Shown: piece by piece, positions 1 through 9,771 of the stretch
How the letters are laid out: each line of letters starts with the position of its first letter
Position numbering within the stretch: the stretch's first letter is position 1
Source of the DNA: Lactococcus formosensis
GTDB lineage: Bacteria; Bacillota; Bacilli; Lactobacillales; Streptococcaceae
Direction of reading: 5' to 3'
Length of the DNA stretch: 64,000 nt
Assembly (NCBI RefSeq): GCF_018403745.1
Contig: NZ_BOVP01000003.1
Coordinates: 248,001 to 312,000 of the forward strand
Translations under genes and position numbers: made by a program
Notes under the pieces: model-generated
The model's database searches: none
Told to the model about the DNA's origin: nothing
The model's input: only the letters and a program-made list of their open reading frames with translations

Positions 1-2
1 GT

Positions 3-1220
3 GTCAAAGGGAAAGCGGAAACTGGAGCTCCGTTTGGAGTTGAAGCACGTCAAGTTTTAGATTATGTAACGGGAAGAGCCAAAGACTATGGTTTAAAAAC
101 TCGAATTATTAATGATGCAATGGGCTATGCTCAATTAGGGGAAGGTGAGGATTATATTGGAATAGTTGGACATCTTGATGTGGTCGCTGCGGATGGCCCA
201 GGCTGGTTATCGTCTCCCTTTAAGCTAGATAAGCGTGAAGGCTATTTCTATGGGCGGGGTGTTTTAGACAATAAGGGACCAATTCTGTCCTGTCTATTTG
301 CTTTGAAGTTATTAAAGGAAAGAAATTTTAATCCTCGTATCCCGGTTCGCATTATTTTTGGGACTGATGAAGAAAGCGGATCAGCGGATGTGCCTCTTTA
401 TTTGTCAGAAGAAAAGGCACCAATTTTTGGTTTTACACCGGATTGCAAATTTCCGGTAGTTTATGGGGAGCGAGGTGTTGTTGTCCTTGAGTTGACGACA
501 AGATTTGCTCACGGTGTTTTGGATTCATTGGGGGATTTTCATGGTGCAATGGCTAAAGACTTTGTTCCTGATGATATCCAGCTTTCTGGTGGAAATCAAA
601 ACTACAGTGCTAAGGGATTGCGGACACCAAGCAACGCGCCAGAATTAGGGAAAAATGCAATTACAGCATTGGCAGGCTTACTTCAAAATAATTTAGAAAA
701 TAAGGAGCTGAGGCAATATTTCTCATGGCTCACTCATAGTTTTCACGAAAAACATTTTGGTCAAGGAGTAGGTATTGACTTTTCAGATCAAGAGAGTGGC
801 CGTTTAATACTTACGCCATACAAAATCAAAAGAGAAAACAATCTTATTCATCTGTCACTTAGCATTCGTTATCCGGTAACTGTGACAGAGGAGCAGGTTA
901 TGAATGGCCTAAGCGAGAATCTTTACGAAGGTACAAGCATTAAAATTACTCGCAGTCTGCCAGGAACCTATGTTGATAAGACGAAGCAAGAAATACAAGA
1001 TTTATCGAGTATTTATGAAGAAGTGACAGGATTAAACGGTCAACCTGTCACAACTACAGGAGCAACTTATGCGCGGTCAATGCCTAATATTGTAGCTTTT
1101 GGCCCGTCTTTTCCGGGGGAAAAAGGCATTGCCCATAAGGAAAATGAATATATAAAGATTGAACATTTAAAACAAATGATAGAAATTTACATGAAAAGTA
1201 TTGAAAGGCTCTGCCAATAA
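3..1220 (+). CDS. pepV: M20-family dipeptidase PepV (5' end outside window)
   Basis: Zinc-dependent cytoplasmic dipeptidase that completes breakdown of imported peptides. The frame is open from base 3, so the gene runs off the left edge; 405 residues are visible of about 470 usual for PepV. Visible M20 landmarks are the HLDVV metal/catalytic motif, the GRGVLDNKGP segment with a bridging Asp, the GTDEES catalytic Glu pair, and a C-terminal HKENEY metal-ligand segment. The ATG at 120 is internal: the preceding codons read through in the same frame with family-like sequence. The stop is followed after 41 bases by a GntR regulator on the same strand. Family assignment is firm; PepV rather than another M20 dipeptidase rests on overall similarity. 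Confidence 0.9.
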   Translation, partial: VKGKAETGAPFGVEARQVLDYVTGRAKDYGLKTRIINDAMGYAQLGEGEDYIGIVGHLDVVAADGPGWLSSPFKLDKREGYFYGRGVLDNKGPILSCLFALKLLKERNFNPRIPVRIIFGTDEESGSADVPLYLSEEKAPIFGFTPDCKFPVVYGERGVVVLELTTRFAHGVLDSLGDFHGAMAKDFVPDDIQLSGGNQNYSAKGLRTPSNAPELGKNAITALAGLLQNNLENKELRQYFSWLTHSFHEKHFGQGVGIDFSDQESGRLILTPYKIKRENNLIHLSLSIRYPVTVTEEQVMNGLSENLYEGTSIKITRSLPGTYVDKTKQEIQDLSSIYEEVTGLNGQPVTTTGATYARSMPNIVAFGPSFPGEKGIAHKENEYIKIEHLKQMIEIYMKSIERLCQ

Positions 1221-1261
1221 GAAACTTTTAAAAAGAAGATAAGCGTGATAAAATAAAGGTA

Positions 1262-1987
1262 ATGAATACTGAACGAAAAGAAAGCAAAGCAAAGTTTTTA
1301 GTTGTTTCTCAAGAAATAGAAAAAAGAATTGAGCAGGGCACTTATGTGTCTGCTCAAAAACTTCCTTCTGAATATGATTTGGCGTTGGAATTTGGCGTGA
1401 GTCGCTTAACCGTACGTAAAGCCATGGAAGATTTGATGACTAAGCAAATTGTAATTAAGAAAAAAGGAAAAGGCGCCTATGTGATTGAGCAACCCAAGAT
1501 CCAAAGTGGAGGCATGGGTTTAAAGTCCTTTACCGAAGCAGCAGAAGCTATGGGTAAAGTTGGGCAAACACGTTTACTAAATTTTAAAAAATTAAAGGAA
1601 GTGCCAGAAGAAGTTGTAAAAGCACTGAATAACACAGCAGATCTGGTGGAATTACAACGACTGCGTTTACTTGATAATGAGCCCATGACTTTAGAAAAAC
1701 TCTATTTTGCAGAACAATTAATCACAGGAGCAACGGAGAAAGAATTGACTGGATCCTTGTTTTCCATGATTGAGGAAAGAATAGAAATTGGCTATTCACA
1801 CCAAGAAATTGAAGCGATTCTGGCTACAGAGGAACTTGCTCAGTTACTGGAAGTGAAAGTGAACAGTCCAGTTTTCCGCGTACACTCCACGGCTTTTGCT
1901 TTAGACGCTCGACCTATCTTATACGATATTTCTTATTATCGTGCGGATAAATATTCTTTCAAGAATACTTTGATTCGCCAGCATTAA
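1262..1987 (+). CDS. GntR-family transcriptional regulator (UTRA effector domain)
   Basis: 241-residue HutC-type GntR regulator. The N-terminal winged helix (about residues 10-75) carries the diagnostic LPSEYDLALEFGVSRLTVRKAM segment (about 33-54), and the C-terminal half is a UTRA ligand-binding domain ending in a typical YDISYYRADKY stretch. Such proteins sense small metabolites, often phosphosugars. The target is not evident: pepV lies upstream and the gene downstream is convergent. The AAAGGT before the ATG is a weak ribosome site with very short spacing. A -10-like TAAAAT at 1249-1254 ends seven bases before the ATG, so a near-leaderless transcript is possible. Confidence 0.85.
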   Translation: MNTERKESKAKFLVVSQEIEKRIEQGTYVSAQKLPSEYDLALEFGVSRLTVRKAMEDLMTKQIVIKKKGKGAYVIEQPKIQSGGMGLKSFTEAAEAMGKVGQTRLLNFKKLKEVPEEVVKALNNTADLVELQRLRLLDNEPMTLEKLYFAEQLITGATEKELTGSLFSMIEERIEIGYSHQEIEAILATEELAQLLEVKVNSPVFRVHSTAFALDARPILYDISYYRADKYSFKNTLIRQH

Positions 1988-1991
1988 AGTT

Positions 1992-2032
1992 AAATAGAAA
2001 AAAACAGCATTTAAAGCTGTTTTTTTCTATTT
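1992..2032. terminator. bidirectional terminator between gntR-like gene and YfhO-like gene
   Basis: A 17-bp perfect inverted repeat with A-tract and T-tract arms and a 7-nt loop serves both convergent genes. The stop codon of the minus-strand gene lies in the loop/right arm. Confidence 0.9.
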
Positions 2033-4605
2033 AAGAAATCATAGAGAGCAAAGAGAGCGATTCCACCTATAAAACATGCTATCCCTGCTTTTAAGCCTTG
2101 AGGGAAGAAAGTAAGTTCGATAACATGTTCACCTTTAGGGGCAGTAACTTTCATGAAACCTTCTTGTGCTTTGTCTAAGGTTACGGAATGTCCATCCAAT
2201 TTGGCTGACCAACCTTTATCATAAGGTAATGTGAGGAAAAGATCACCAGAGGTATTGGTATTATAAGTCAAACGAAGTCCGTTTTTTACTTGTTCGGTTT
2301 TCACCTGTGTTTGCTTTAGGGTATCCATAGCCGCTTGGTATTTGGTGTTGTCCAAAGCCCAAAATCTTGTTATGCCAAAGGAAACTTGTGAGTTTTCTGG
2401 GAAGGAAACACTCACTGTTAGTTTTGTTTCCTTTTCAGAAGTTCCCAAATTATAAAAATTACCAACATCTTTACTATTGACATTATAAGAATGAAGAACT
2501 TTTTTTCCTGAATGAATCGTAATCGTAGTCATTTTTGAATTATCATTAATGTAGCTTACATTAGGTAGCTCAAGATAGGCTTGACTATGTGCGGGTATGG
2601 TAAGCTCATAGGTTACTGAAACACCGCCGTCTTCTTCGGCTTTACGTATCAGTGTAACTTGTTCTTTCCCACCGGTTATTGTGCTGTTACTGTTTTCTGA
2701 GTTTGGGTAAATCTGTGTGAAATATTTTTCTTTACTGTGCGTCAATTGACGGAGAAAGGCTTCTTGATTACTGATTGTTGCTCTTTCTGAACTGCTCAGA
2801 GCTGCATCTTGGAATCGATCTTTTACAAATATTCCAACCGCTTGTGCATTTTGATTCTCAAATAAAGAAGGTTTTATTTGCTTAAAGCCATATTTTTCAG
2901 GTTGAAATTGATTAATATTATAATTTATGGAAAGAAGTGAATCCATGAGTAATGTGTTTTCAGGGTAGCGGAGATTAAGGAAGGTGCTGTCTGTATGAAA
3001 GCCTAAAAGTCCCAAGACCCGGCTTGAATTACTATTACGGACAGAGGAAAACTGCGCTATGGCATTATAATTGTATTTCATACCATCATTTGCCGTATCA
3101 GGCATCGTGTTTTCTGTACGCACAAAAGTATCTCCAGAACGCTCGACTACATTTTGGACGAGAGGTTGAATGAATTTTGTTTGGGTATTGTAGTAAGTTC
3201 GGCTTGCAAAATTCCATTCTTTCTTAACTCCTGCAAGCTGGTAGTATCCATTTAAACCTGCTTCAGCACACATGAACAAAGCAAGGATGGCAACTAAACC
3301 TTTCCAAGGAAGCCATTTTTTAAAGAAGGTAAGAAGAACCAAGAAATAAGCCAAAGCAAAGAGTAGAGTCAGAGCAAACTGTAGCGTATCGAGATAAGGA
3401 TAATCTCCGAGTAAAGCAGCAGCAATAAAACCAAGGGAAAGCAGCACAAAGGGTACTATAGCCATCCAGAGTTTTAAAGACTTGAAGCGCGTGAGAACTT
3501 CACAGGCCATAAGTAAAATGAGAAGAGAGAAAAGGAAAGCGTAACGATGTAAAAACATGTTTGGAGAATGCATCCCTTGCCACGCCAAATCTAAAACTTG
3601 CAGATAAAAAGAGGCAGTCAAGAATGCAAGCAGGACACTGAAAGCTATTTTGGTCCGCCATTTCACTTGAGGAAGGAAGAAGAAAGTAAGAGCAAGAAGG
3701 AAGGGAATGAGGCCTAAATAAATCATTGGGACAGCATTATACTGTGTTGTATCATAGGCCCCCACAAAGTTTTTAGAAAAAAGATCAAAAACGGCAGAAT
3801 TTTGTGTCCAAAAATCATTGATCTGGGAAACAGCTTGAGTATTATTTGCTTTCAAATCAAGATACATCGGAAGAAGCATAACTAAACTTGTCACAGCAGA
3901 CAATATAGAAGTAATCGAAAAATCAAAAAACTTTTTCCAAGACCACTTGGTAAATGTTGAACGTGCTAAAAAATACAACACTAAGAAAATTGCAACCATA
4001 AAGCCGAAATAGTAATTTTGGATGAATAGAATGCTTAAGCTGCTGAAATACAGTTTACGCTTGCCGAAATCTTGAAGTCCGTGCAAGCCCCACATGATGA
4101 GAGGAAGCCAGATGAAAACATCGAGCCACATTATAATTTCAACTTGACTCGTTAAGAAGCTCATCAGGGTGAAAGATGTGGATAATGCCAGCGTGATAAG
4201 AGAGGGGATAGTTTTATACATGTTTTTCAATGCCACAAAACTTGAGAGACCTATCGTTCCAAACTTTAAAAGTGTAATCAGATAAAGTGCATCTGGCATA
4301 GTATGAACATCGAAAAAATAAGTAAGGGGCATGAAGAAACTTCCCATATAGTAAGCAGAAAAAGCATAAAGGTTTAGCCCCAAACCATTTGTGAAAGTAT
4401 AGAGAAAGCCTAAGTTACTATTATGAAGAATATCCCGATAAAGCGTGTGAATAGCAACATATTGATGATATGCATCGCCAGCGAGGATAGAAGTGTCACT
4501 CCCCCAATAAATACCGAGGAAGGCGAAAGCTACCGTAAGTAGTCCAGCAGGGAGGATAAAACTTCCGAGCATTAGCCAAATATTTTTCTTGATAAAATCA
4601 AACAT
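2011..4605 (-). CDS. YfhO-family polytopic membrane protein
   Basis: 864-residue protein of the bacterial YfhO family, which have a GT-C glycosyltransferase-like fold; some members help attach sugars to lipoteichoic acid. About a dozen hydrophobic segments fill the first 430 residues. A large extracytoplasmic region follows (about 450-835), ending in the family-typical DKGWSAKLDG segment, and a last helix precedes the basic tail NRKKQL. An acidic GDAYHQY motif in the first extracellular loop (about 43-49) fits a GT-C active-site loop. The ATG has no Shine-Dalgarno sequence. A TATAAT on the minus strand (4612-4617) ends exactly six bases before it, suggesting a leaderless mRNA. The sugar substrate is unknown. 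Confidence 0.85.
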   Translation of the reverse strand: MFDFIKKNIWLMLGSFILPAGLLTVAFAFLGIYWGSDTSILAGDAYHQYVAIHTLYRDILHNSNLGFLYTFTNGLGLNLYAFSAYYMGSFFMPLTYFFDVHTMPDALYLITLLKFGTIGLSSFVALKNMYKTIPSLITLALSTSFTLMSFLTSQVEIIMWLDVFIWLPLIMWGLHGLQDFGKRKLYFSSLSILFIQNYYFGFMVAIFLVLYFLARSTFTKWSWKKFFDFSITSILSAVTSLVMLLPMYLDLKANNTQAVSQINDFWTQNSAVFDLFSKNFVGAYDTTQYNAVPMIYLGLIPFLLALTFFFLPQVKWRTKIAFSVLLAFLTASFYLQVLDLAWQGMHSPNMFLHRYAFLFSLLILLMACEVLTRFKSLKLWMAIVPFVLLSLGFIAAALLGDYPYLDTLQFALTLLFALAYFLVLLTFFKKWLPWKGLVAILALFMCAEAGLNGYYQLAGVKKEWNFASRTYYNTQTKFIQPLVQNVVERSGDTFVRTENTMPDTANDGMKYNYNAIAQFSSVRNSNSSRVLGLLGFHTDSTFLNLRYPENTLLMDSLLSINYNINQFQPEKYGFKQIKPSLFENQNAQAVGIFVKDRFQDAALSSSERATISNQEAFLRQLTHSKEKYFTQIYPNSENSNSTITGGKEQVTLIRKAEEDGGVSVTYELTIPAHSQAYLELPNVSYINDNSKMTTITIHSGKKVLHSYNVNSKDVGNFYNLGTSEKETKLTVSVSFPENSQVSFGITRFWALDNTKYQAAMDTLKQTQVKTEQVKNGLRLTYNTNTSGDLFLTLPYDKGWSAKLDGHSVTLDKAQEGFMKVTAPKGEHVIELTFFPQGLKAGIACFIGGIALFALYDFLNRKKQL

Positions 4606-4611
4606 ACATTT

Positions 4612-4617
4612 ATTATA
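4612..4617 (-). promoter_or_regulatory. -10 element for YfhO-like gene, leaderless candidate
   Basis: TATAAT on the minus strand followed by AAATGT and then the ATG at 4605. Transcription would start at or next to the A of the ATG. No good -35 hexamer is visible, which lowers confidence. Confidence 0.5.
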
Positions 4618-4641
4618 ACCTAATTTCTTATTTATAAAAGA

Positions 4642-4663
4642 AAAACTGGACTAGTCCAGTTTT
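4642..4663 (-). terminator. terminator overlapping the stop codon of the HIT-motif gene
   Basis: A perfect 22-nt palindrome with ACTGGA/TCCAGT arms around CTAG, followed on the minus strand by a T-run. The TAG stop of the upstream minus-strand gene lies in the hairpin centre, so translation ends inside the terminator. Confidence 0.8.
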
Positions 4664-5430
4664 GTTTTTAACTCTTTTGCGATTTCTTCTAAGCGATTAT
4701 CTTTGTTGACCTGAGGTATTTTATAGCCGATGTAGTAAGGAGAAGTGATAAATCTCGGTACAATCTTACAAATATAACGCTGGCTGTCCGGCATTTTGTA
4801 GAAAAAAAGATTGTAAGAATCACAGCGTCCGCTCATATAGTCATTCAGTAAATACTGTGTAATGAGCTGAACCTTATCAGCCAAATGATCGATATATTCA
4901 AGTTGGGAAATGATAACATTAAATTCCACAAATCCCATAATCGGACGAGTGGAGATTGTAATATCGACACTATTTTCCTTAAGTGTTACACCTTCAAAAT
5001 TTTCAGGAGAGATATGTTCATAACCATCTGCTTCTTCCAAGCCAACAATCTGCATGTGTGGATGGCGTAATGTTCCGCCAGAATGGGGGCCAAAGTTTTT
5101 AAACATAAGTACTGATTTATATTGGGGATTTTCCAATAGCTTCTGCCAACATTCAAAAGCAAACCGAAAGACTTCTCTATTTTCTTGAACAGAGTAGGTA
5201 GAGACATCTCCGAGGTGTTTATCTGACTCGATAATCACAGTCATTAAAGAATTTTCGACAGTAGGAAATTTGTTTTTAAGCCAAATTTTGTGCCCTTGTC
5301 GGTCCAAAATATCTTTGAGATTGGGTGTATCGCAAAAAGGACAGACTCGCTTTGTTTCGGCAAGATTTGCGTATTTATTTTTATTGATTTCCATGTTAAA
5401 AATCAAAGGATTATCTGTGTGTTCAATCAT
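4651..5430 (-). CDS. DUF4931-type protein with galactose-1-P uridylyltransferase-like HIT motif
   Basis: 259 residues resembling the GalT/HIT superfamily. An N-terminal CPFC zinc-knuckle-like pair (about 31-34, in RVCPFCDTPN) and a central RHPHMQ motif (about 122-127) match the HxHxQ nucleotidyl-transfer signature of GalT-type proteins. This supports a nucleotidyltransferase or phosphoramidate hydrolase role; substrate unknown. It is not the galactose-pathway GalT, because no gal gene is nearby and it is shorter than usual. The start has no ribosome site; the extended -10 TGCTATAAT sits six bases upstream. It is divergent from mnmA. Confidence 0.75.
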   Translation of the reverse strand: MIEHTDNPLIFNMEINKNKYANLAETKRVCPFCDTPNLKDILDRQGHKIWLKNKFPTVENSLMTVIIESDKHLGDVSTYSVQENREVFRFAFECWQKLLENPQYKSVLMFKNFGPHSGGTLRHPHMQIVGLEEADGYEHISPENFEGVTLKENSVDITISTRPIMGFVEFNVIISQLEYIDHLADKVQLITQYLLNDYMSGRCDSYNLFFYKMPDSQRYICKIVPRFITSPYYIGYKIPQVNKDNRLEEIAKELKTKLD

Positions 5431-5436
5431 ATTTCT

Positions 5437-5445
5437 ATTATAGCA
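5437..5445 (-). promoter_or_regulatory. extended -10 promoter of the HIT-motif gene, leaderless candidate
   Basis: On the minus strand TGCTATAAT is followed by AGAAAT and then the ATG at 5430, putting the expected +1 on the A of ATG. No Shine-Dalgarno sequence is present. Confidence 0.6.
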
Positions 5446-5475
5446 TTTCGCAGTCTATTTATTTCTGGAAAAAAC

Positions 5476-5484
5476 TGGTATAAT
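5476..5484 (+). promoter_or_regulatory. extended -10 element upstream of mnmA
   Basis: TGGTATAAT is a TGn-extended -10 with a perfect hexamer and no obvious -35. It would give an mRNA leader of about 100 nt containing the hairpin at 5502-5535. Confidence 0.6.
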
Positions 5485-5501
5485 AAATCGTTACCTATTA
5501 T

Positions 5502-5535
5502 TTACTTCAGCCTTCAACTGAATGTAAGCTTTTTT
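5502..5535 (+). terminator. terminator-like hairpin in the mnmA leader (possible attenuator)
   Basis: TTACTTCAG and CTGAATGTAA pair (one bulge) around a 7-nt loop and are followed by GCTTTTTTG. It lies between the promoter and the mnmA start, so it could attenuate transcription. No known riboswitch or T-box sequence is visible in the leader. Confidence 0.5.
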
Positions 5536-5545
5536 GTTTTTCTAA

Positions 5546-6715
<1,170 letters not shown>

Positions 6716-6723
6716 AATAAGAG

Positions 6724-6755
6724 AAACGTGGGGTAAAACCCGCGTTTTATTTTTA
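6724..6755 (+). terminator. mnmA terminator
   Basis: ACGTGGGGT and ACCCGCGT arms pair (one G-U) around AAA and are followed by TTTATTTTT. Confidence 0.85.
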
Positions 6756-6793
6756 ATTTAATTATAATTAAAAACTTATTTATGGGTGCGAAT

Positions 6794-7321
6794 ATGAAAA
6801 AAATTGGAAAAGGGAACCTCCTTTTACTTGCTTTGACGCTGGTAATAAGCCTTGTATTTATTTGGAGTACGAATTATAAAGAAAAAAGTAAACTTTTTGC
6901 TGATAATATCACCCTTCCACGTTTGATGATGGGTTTTGAACAAGAAGAAGCGACAGAGCAGCTTGTTACAGAAATTGCTCAAGGAGATTACTCAAATATC
7001 CAAGGAAAATGGTCGACTGAGAAGGGGGTAAATTACGAAATTGATGGCACACAATTTCGGTGTGGGAAGCGGGAGTATTATATGATTAAAGGTGGATATG
7101 ATGAATACGGGACGCCATATATCATGACAGATGACAGGGACTCAGCAAAACTTTATTTTTATCCAGCAGGAAAGCCGATTCCTATGCTTCAAGAAGATGG
7201 TACTGTTGTCGTATCAGATATGGCGGATCCAAGTGATACAAATAGAAATCGGCTCTTATTTGCACAAACCATACTCACTGCAAATCAAATAAAAGAAAAC
7301 GTTTCCTATCAAAAAAATTGA
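6794..7321 (+). CDS. small exported protein, DUF6287-like
   Basis: 175 residues from this ATG. An N-terminal membrane segment or uncleaved signal (LLLLALTLVISLVFIW) puts the rest outside the cell. The mature part has a QGDYSNIQGKW stretch and a GTQF segment like the DUF6287 module found in lactococcal and streptococcal lipoproteins, but there is no lipobox cysteine. Function unknown. An ATG at 6782 gives four more residues; I prefer 6794 because GGGTG is correctly spaced before it, but this is weak. The stop codon is inside the terminator hairpin. Confidence 0.6.
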   Translation: MKKIGKGNLLLLALTLVISLVFIWSTNYKEKSKLFADNITLPRLMMGFEQEEATEQLVTEIAQGDYSNIQGKWSTEKGVNYEIDGTQFRCGKREYYMIKGGYDEYGTPYIMTDDRDSAKLYFYPAGKPIPMLQEDGTVVVSDMADPSDTNRNRLLFAQTILTANQIKENVSYQKN

Positions 7322-7343
7322 GTCATTTAGACTCATTTTTTTT
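7319..7343 (+). terminator. terminator of the DUF6287-like gene
   Basis: TGAGTC and GACTCA pair around ATTTA with an eight-T tail; the hairpin starts with the TGA stop codon. Confidence 0.85.
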
Positions 7344-7444
7344 AGTACCAAATACTGTAAAGACAAGACCAAATATACTTTTTCACTATTTATATAAAAA
7401 AGAAGAAAAAAAGTATTAAAAAGCTTTCATTTCTCTCATAGTTG

Positions 7445-7476
7445 TGATATACTAAGTCATAAGACTGTAGACAGTC
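7445..7476 (+). promoter_or_regulatory. rpsA promoter (-10) and leader hairpin
   Basis: Extended -10 TGATATACT at 7445-7453, followed in the leader by GACTG-TAGA-CAGTC at 7463-7476. The latter is a small hairpin just before the GGAGG ribosome site. Its regulatory role is inference. Confidence 0.5.
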
Positions 7477-7502
7477 AAATTGTTGGAGGAATTTTTTTAC
7501 AA

Positions 7503-8726
7503 ATGAATGAATTTGAAACATTGTTAAACAGCGTTGAGGACGTTAAAGTACGTGACGTCGTAAAGGGTGAAATCCTTACTATCGAAAACGGGCAAGCAAC
7601 AGTTGCTATCGTTGGTACAGGTGTTGAAGGTGTCCTTACACTTCGCGAAATCACAAACGACCGTGATGCTGATATCAATACATTCGTAAAACCTGGTGAT
7701 ATTCTCGATTTGCTTGTTATCAAACAAATCGTTGGTAAAGATGCTGAAGGTGCAAATGTATACCTTCTTTCATTGAAACGTCTTGAAGCTCGTAAAGCTT
7801 GGACTGAACTTGAAGGTAAAGAAGGCGAAATCCTTACAGTTAAAGTTACTAAAGACGTTAAAGGCGGACTTTCAGTAGACTATAACGGTGTTCGTGGATT
7901 TATCCCAGCGTCTATGATTGATACATACTTCGTTAAAGATACTAAGAAATTTGTTGGTCAAGAAATTGAAGCTAAAATTATCGAAATCAACGCTTCTGAA
8001 AACCGCTTCATCCTTAGCCGTCGTGCTGTAGTTGAAGCTGAAACTATCGAAATGCGTAAAGAAGCTTTTGCTCAATTGAACGAAGGCGATATCGTTGAAG
8101 GTACTGTTTCACGCGTTACTAACTTCGGTGCATTTGTTGACCTTGGTGGTATTGACGGACTTGTTCACGTTTCAGAACTTAGCCACAACCGTGTTAAACG
8201 TCCATCAGACGTTGTAAAACCTGGTGATAAAGTTGAAGTTAAAATCTTGAAACTTGATGAAGAAGCTGGTCGTCTTTCACTTTCTCTTAAAGCTACACAA
8301 GCTGGCCCATGGGAACAAGTTGAAGAAAAAGCACCAGTTGGTTCAACTGTTGAAGGAACTGTTAAACGTCTCACTGACTTTGGTGCATTCGTTGAACTCT
8401 TCCCAGGCGTTGAAGGACTTGTTCACGTTTCACAAATCTCTTGGGAACGTGTTGAAAATCCAAAAGACGTACTTAAAGTTGGTCAAGTTGTGAACGTAAA
8501 AGTTCTCGATGTGAAACCTGAAGAAGAACGTATCTCACTTTCAATCAAAGCATTGGAAGAAGCTCCAGCTCGTCCAGCTCGTAACAACGAAGATGGCGAA
8601 AAACGTGACCGTAAACCACGCGCTCCACGTAAAGCAGCTAAACCAAGCTACGATCTTCCAGAAACTCAAGAAGGTTTCTCACTCGCAGACTTCCTTGGCG
8701 AAGACTTCGACATCAACGATTTGTAA
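7503..8726 (+). CDS. rpsA: 30S ribosomal protein S1
   Basis: 407 residues with four S1 (OB-fold) RNA-binding domains at about 13-85, 103-168, 189-257 and 274-343. The third and fourth have the canonical GTVSRVTNFGAFVDLGG / GLVHVSELS pattern. The tail (350-395) is basic and Pro/Ala-rich. It helps the small subunit bind mRNA; Firmicute S1 is shorter than the six-domain E. coli form. Codon use is strongly biased, as in a highly expressed gene. TTGGAGGAA lies 14 bases upstream of the ATG. Confidence 0.95.
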   Translation: MNEFETLLNSVEDVKVRDVVKGEILTIENGQATVAIVGTGVEGVLTLREITNDRDADINTFVKPGDILDLLVIKQIVGKDAEGANVYLLSLKRLEARKAWTELEGKEGEILTVKVTKDVKGGLSVDYNGVRGFIPASMIDTYFVKDTKKFVGQEIEAKIIEINASENRFILSRRAVVEAETIEMRKEAFAQLNEGDIVEGTVSRVTNFGAFVDLGGIDGLVHVSELSHNRVKRPSDVVKPGDKVEVKILKLDEEAGRLSLSLKATQAGPWEQVEEKAPVGSTVEGTVKRLTDFGAFVELFPGVEGLVHVSQISWERVENPKDVLKVGQVVNVKVLDVKPEEERISLSIKALEEAPARPARNNEDGEKRDRKPRAPRKAAKPSYDLPETQEGFSLADFLGEDFDINDL

Positions 8727-8993
8727 GAAAATCTCCAGAAAAGTCGCTTAAGCGACTTTTTTTGATCTTTGATAAAAATTTCTTTTGGCAATTTGAAATT
8801 GACTTCTGAACTTAATAGTTCAGGAGTTTTTCTATTTTATTGAGGTTTCTTTGTGTTGATTGCGAAAGCTTAAAGCATTTCGAGAGCTTTCTATTTATTT
8901 CTTTGATTTAATTTTTCTTTATAAAACAGAAAGATTATAGATGTTGAATCTATGTTAAGATGAAAGAAAAAATTATTGGAAAAGAGGAAATTT
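8727..8993 (+). other. non-coding stretch with three successive hairpins after rpsA
   Basis: About 270 bases without a supportable gene. In order: the rpsA terminator (8739-8763), a second T-tailed hairpin (8803-8832, CTTCTGAACT/AGTTCAGGAG), and a third inverted repeat GAAAGCT/AGCTTTC (8864-8870/8885-8891). An ATAGAT-N5-ATCTAT repeat (8937-8953) lies in the promoter region of the next gene. Confidence 0.6.
8739..8763 (+). terminator. rpsA terminator
   Basis: Self-complementary AAGTCGCTTAAGCGACTT followed by a T-run. Confidence 0.9.
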
Positions 8994-9755
8994 ATGATGA
9001 AAAATAAAAAACAAGTATCAGTCGGACTGATGAGCATTATTTTATTAACCTTAGGGGGAGTGGGCCAAGTCCAAGGCGAATCCTTGGAAGACTTGAAAGC
9101 AAGGATGGCAGAACATGTCAAAAAATTAGAAAGGAGTAGCCGCTCATCAGATTCCGAAGAAACAAGAAAAATGGAAAAAGAACTGGAAGAGATGTATCTC
9201 AAGATGGTTGATCAAGAAATGAAGGAAAATAAGATCATGGAAAAAATCGATAACTTACCAGTGGTTCCTGACAAAACAGACCGGACACGTGCACGATATG
9301 GCAACTGGACCTGGCGTGATGGTGTGATTGCCATTACAAATAGAGGTATTTCTGGAAGTTGGCATGCGGGAATAGTAGCACCACAAAGATTGAGGGTTAC
9401 AGCGGAATCTTCACCAAATACAAATGGGGTTAGATTTCAATCTAACTTTGAAGGGCGTGGAAAAGTAGGCAACCATAATGTCTGGCAAACAGGAGTAAAG
9501 TCAACAAGCATCTCACAAGATTGGTGGGCAGGTCATTGGGCGGGAAGACAGGTAGGCAAGCCCTATAACTATAACTTCTACCGCACCAATAACAGAAACA
9601 GCTTTTACTGCTCGCAGCTGGTTTGGGCAGCCTATATGGATGTTGCTAAAGTTAATCTTAATACATCAGCTTACGATATCCCAGGGGCGCGAGCTATTCA
9701 TCCGTCGGAGTTGCTGTATAACAATAAAGTCCAGTTGATTTATCGTGCCAAATAA
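8994..9755 (+). CDS. secreted YiiX/NlpC-P60-like permuted cysteine peptidase
   Basis: 253 residues. A cleavable signal peptide (about 1-28, ending near VQGES) is followed by a charged coiled-coil region (about 30-85) and a papain-like domain. That domain has an early SGSWHAGIV histidine and a late NSFYCSQLVWAAY cysteine. His before Cys is the circularly permuted order of the YiiX/YaeF group, whose members act as amidases or peptidases on cell-wall or lipid-linked substrates. The start at 8994 is chosen over a TTG at 8976 because AAAGAGGAAA lies inside the longer version at correct spacing. The next gene follows 16 bases later. Confidence 0.75.
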   Translation: MMKNKKQVSVGLMSIILLTLGGVGQVQGESLEDLKARMAEHVKKLERSSRSSDSEETRKMEKELEEMYLKMVDQEMKENKIMEKIDNLPVVPDKTDRTRARYGNWTWRDGVIAITNRGISGSWHAGIVAPQRLRVTAESSPNTNGVRFQSNFEGRGKVGNHNVWQTGVKSTSISQDWWAGHWAGRQVGKPYNYNFYRTNNRNSFYCSQLVWAAYMDVAKVNLNTSAYDIPGARAIHPSELLYNNKVQLIYRAK

Positions 9756-9771
9756 GGATGTCTATCGCACA

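Noticed and set aside
120..1220. PepV starting at the ATG at 120
   Set aside because: Codons before it are open in frame back to base 3 and continue the M20 N-terminal sequence; the gene is cut by the window edge.
1249..1264. Leaderless start for the GntR gene
   Set aside because: TAAAAT is seven bases from the ATG and AAAGGT could act as a ribosome site; too ambiguous to count.
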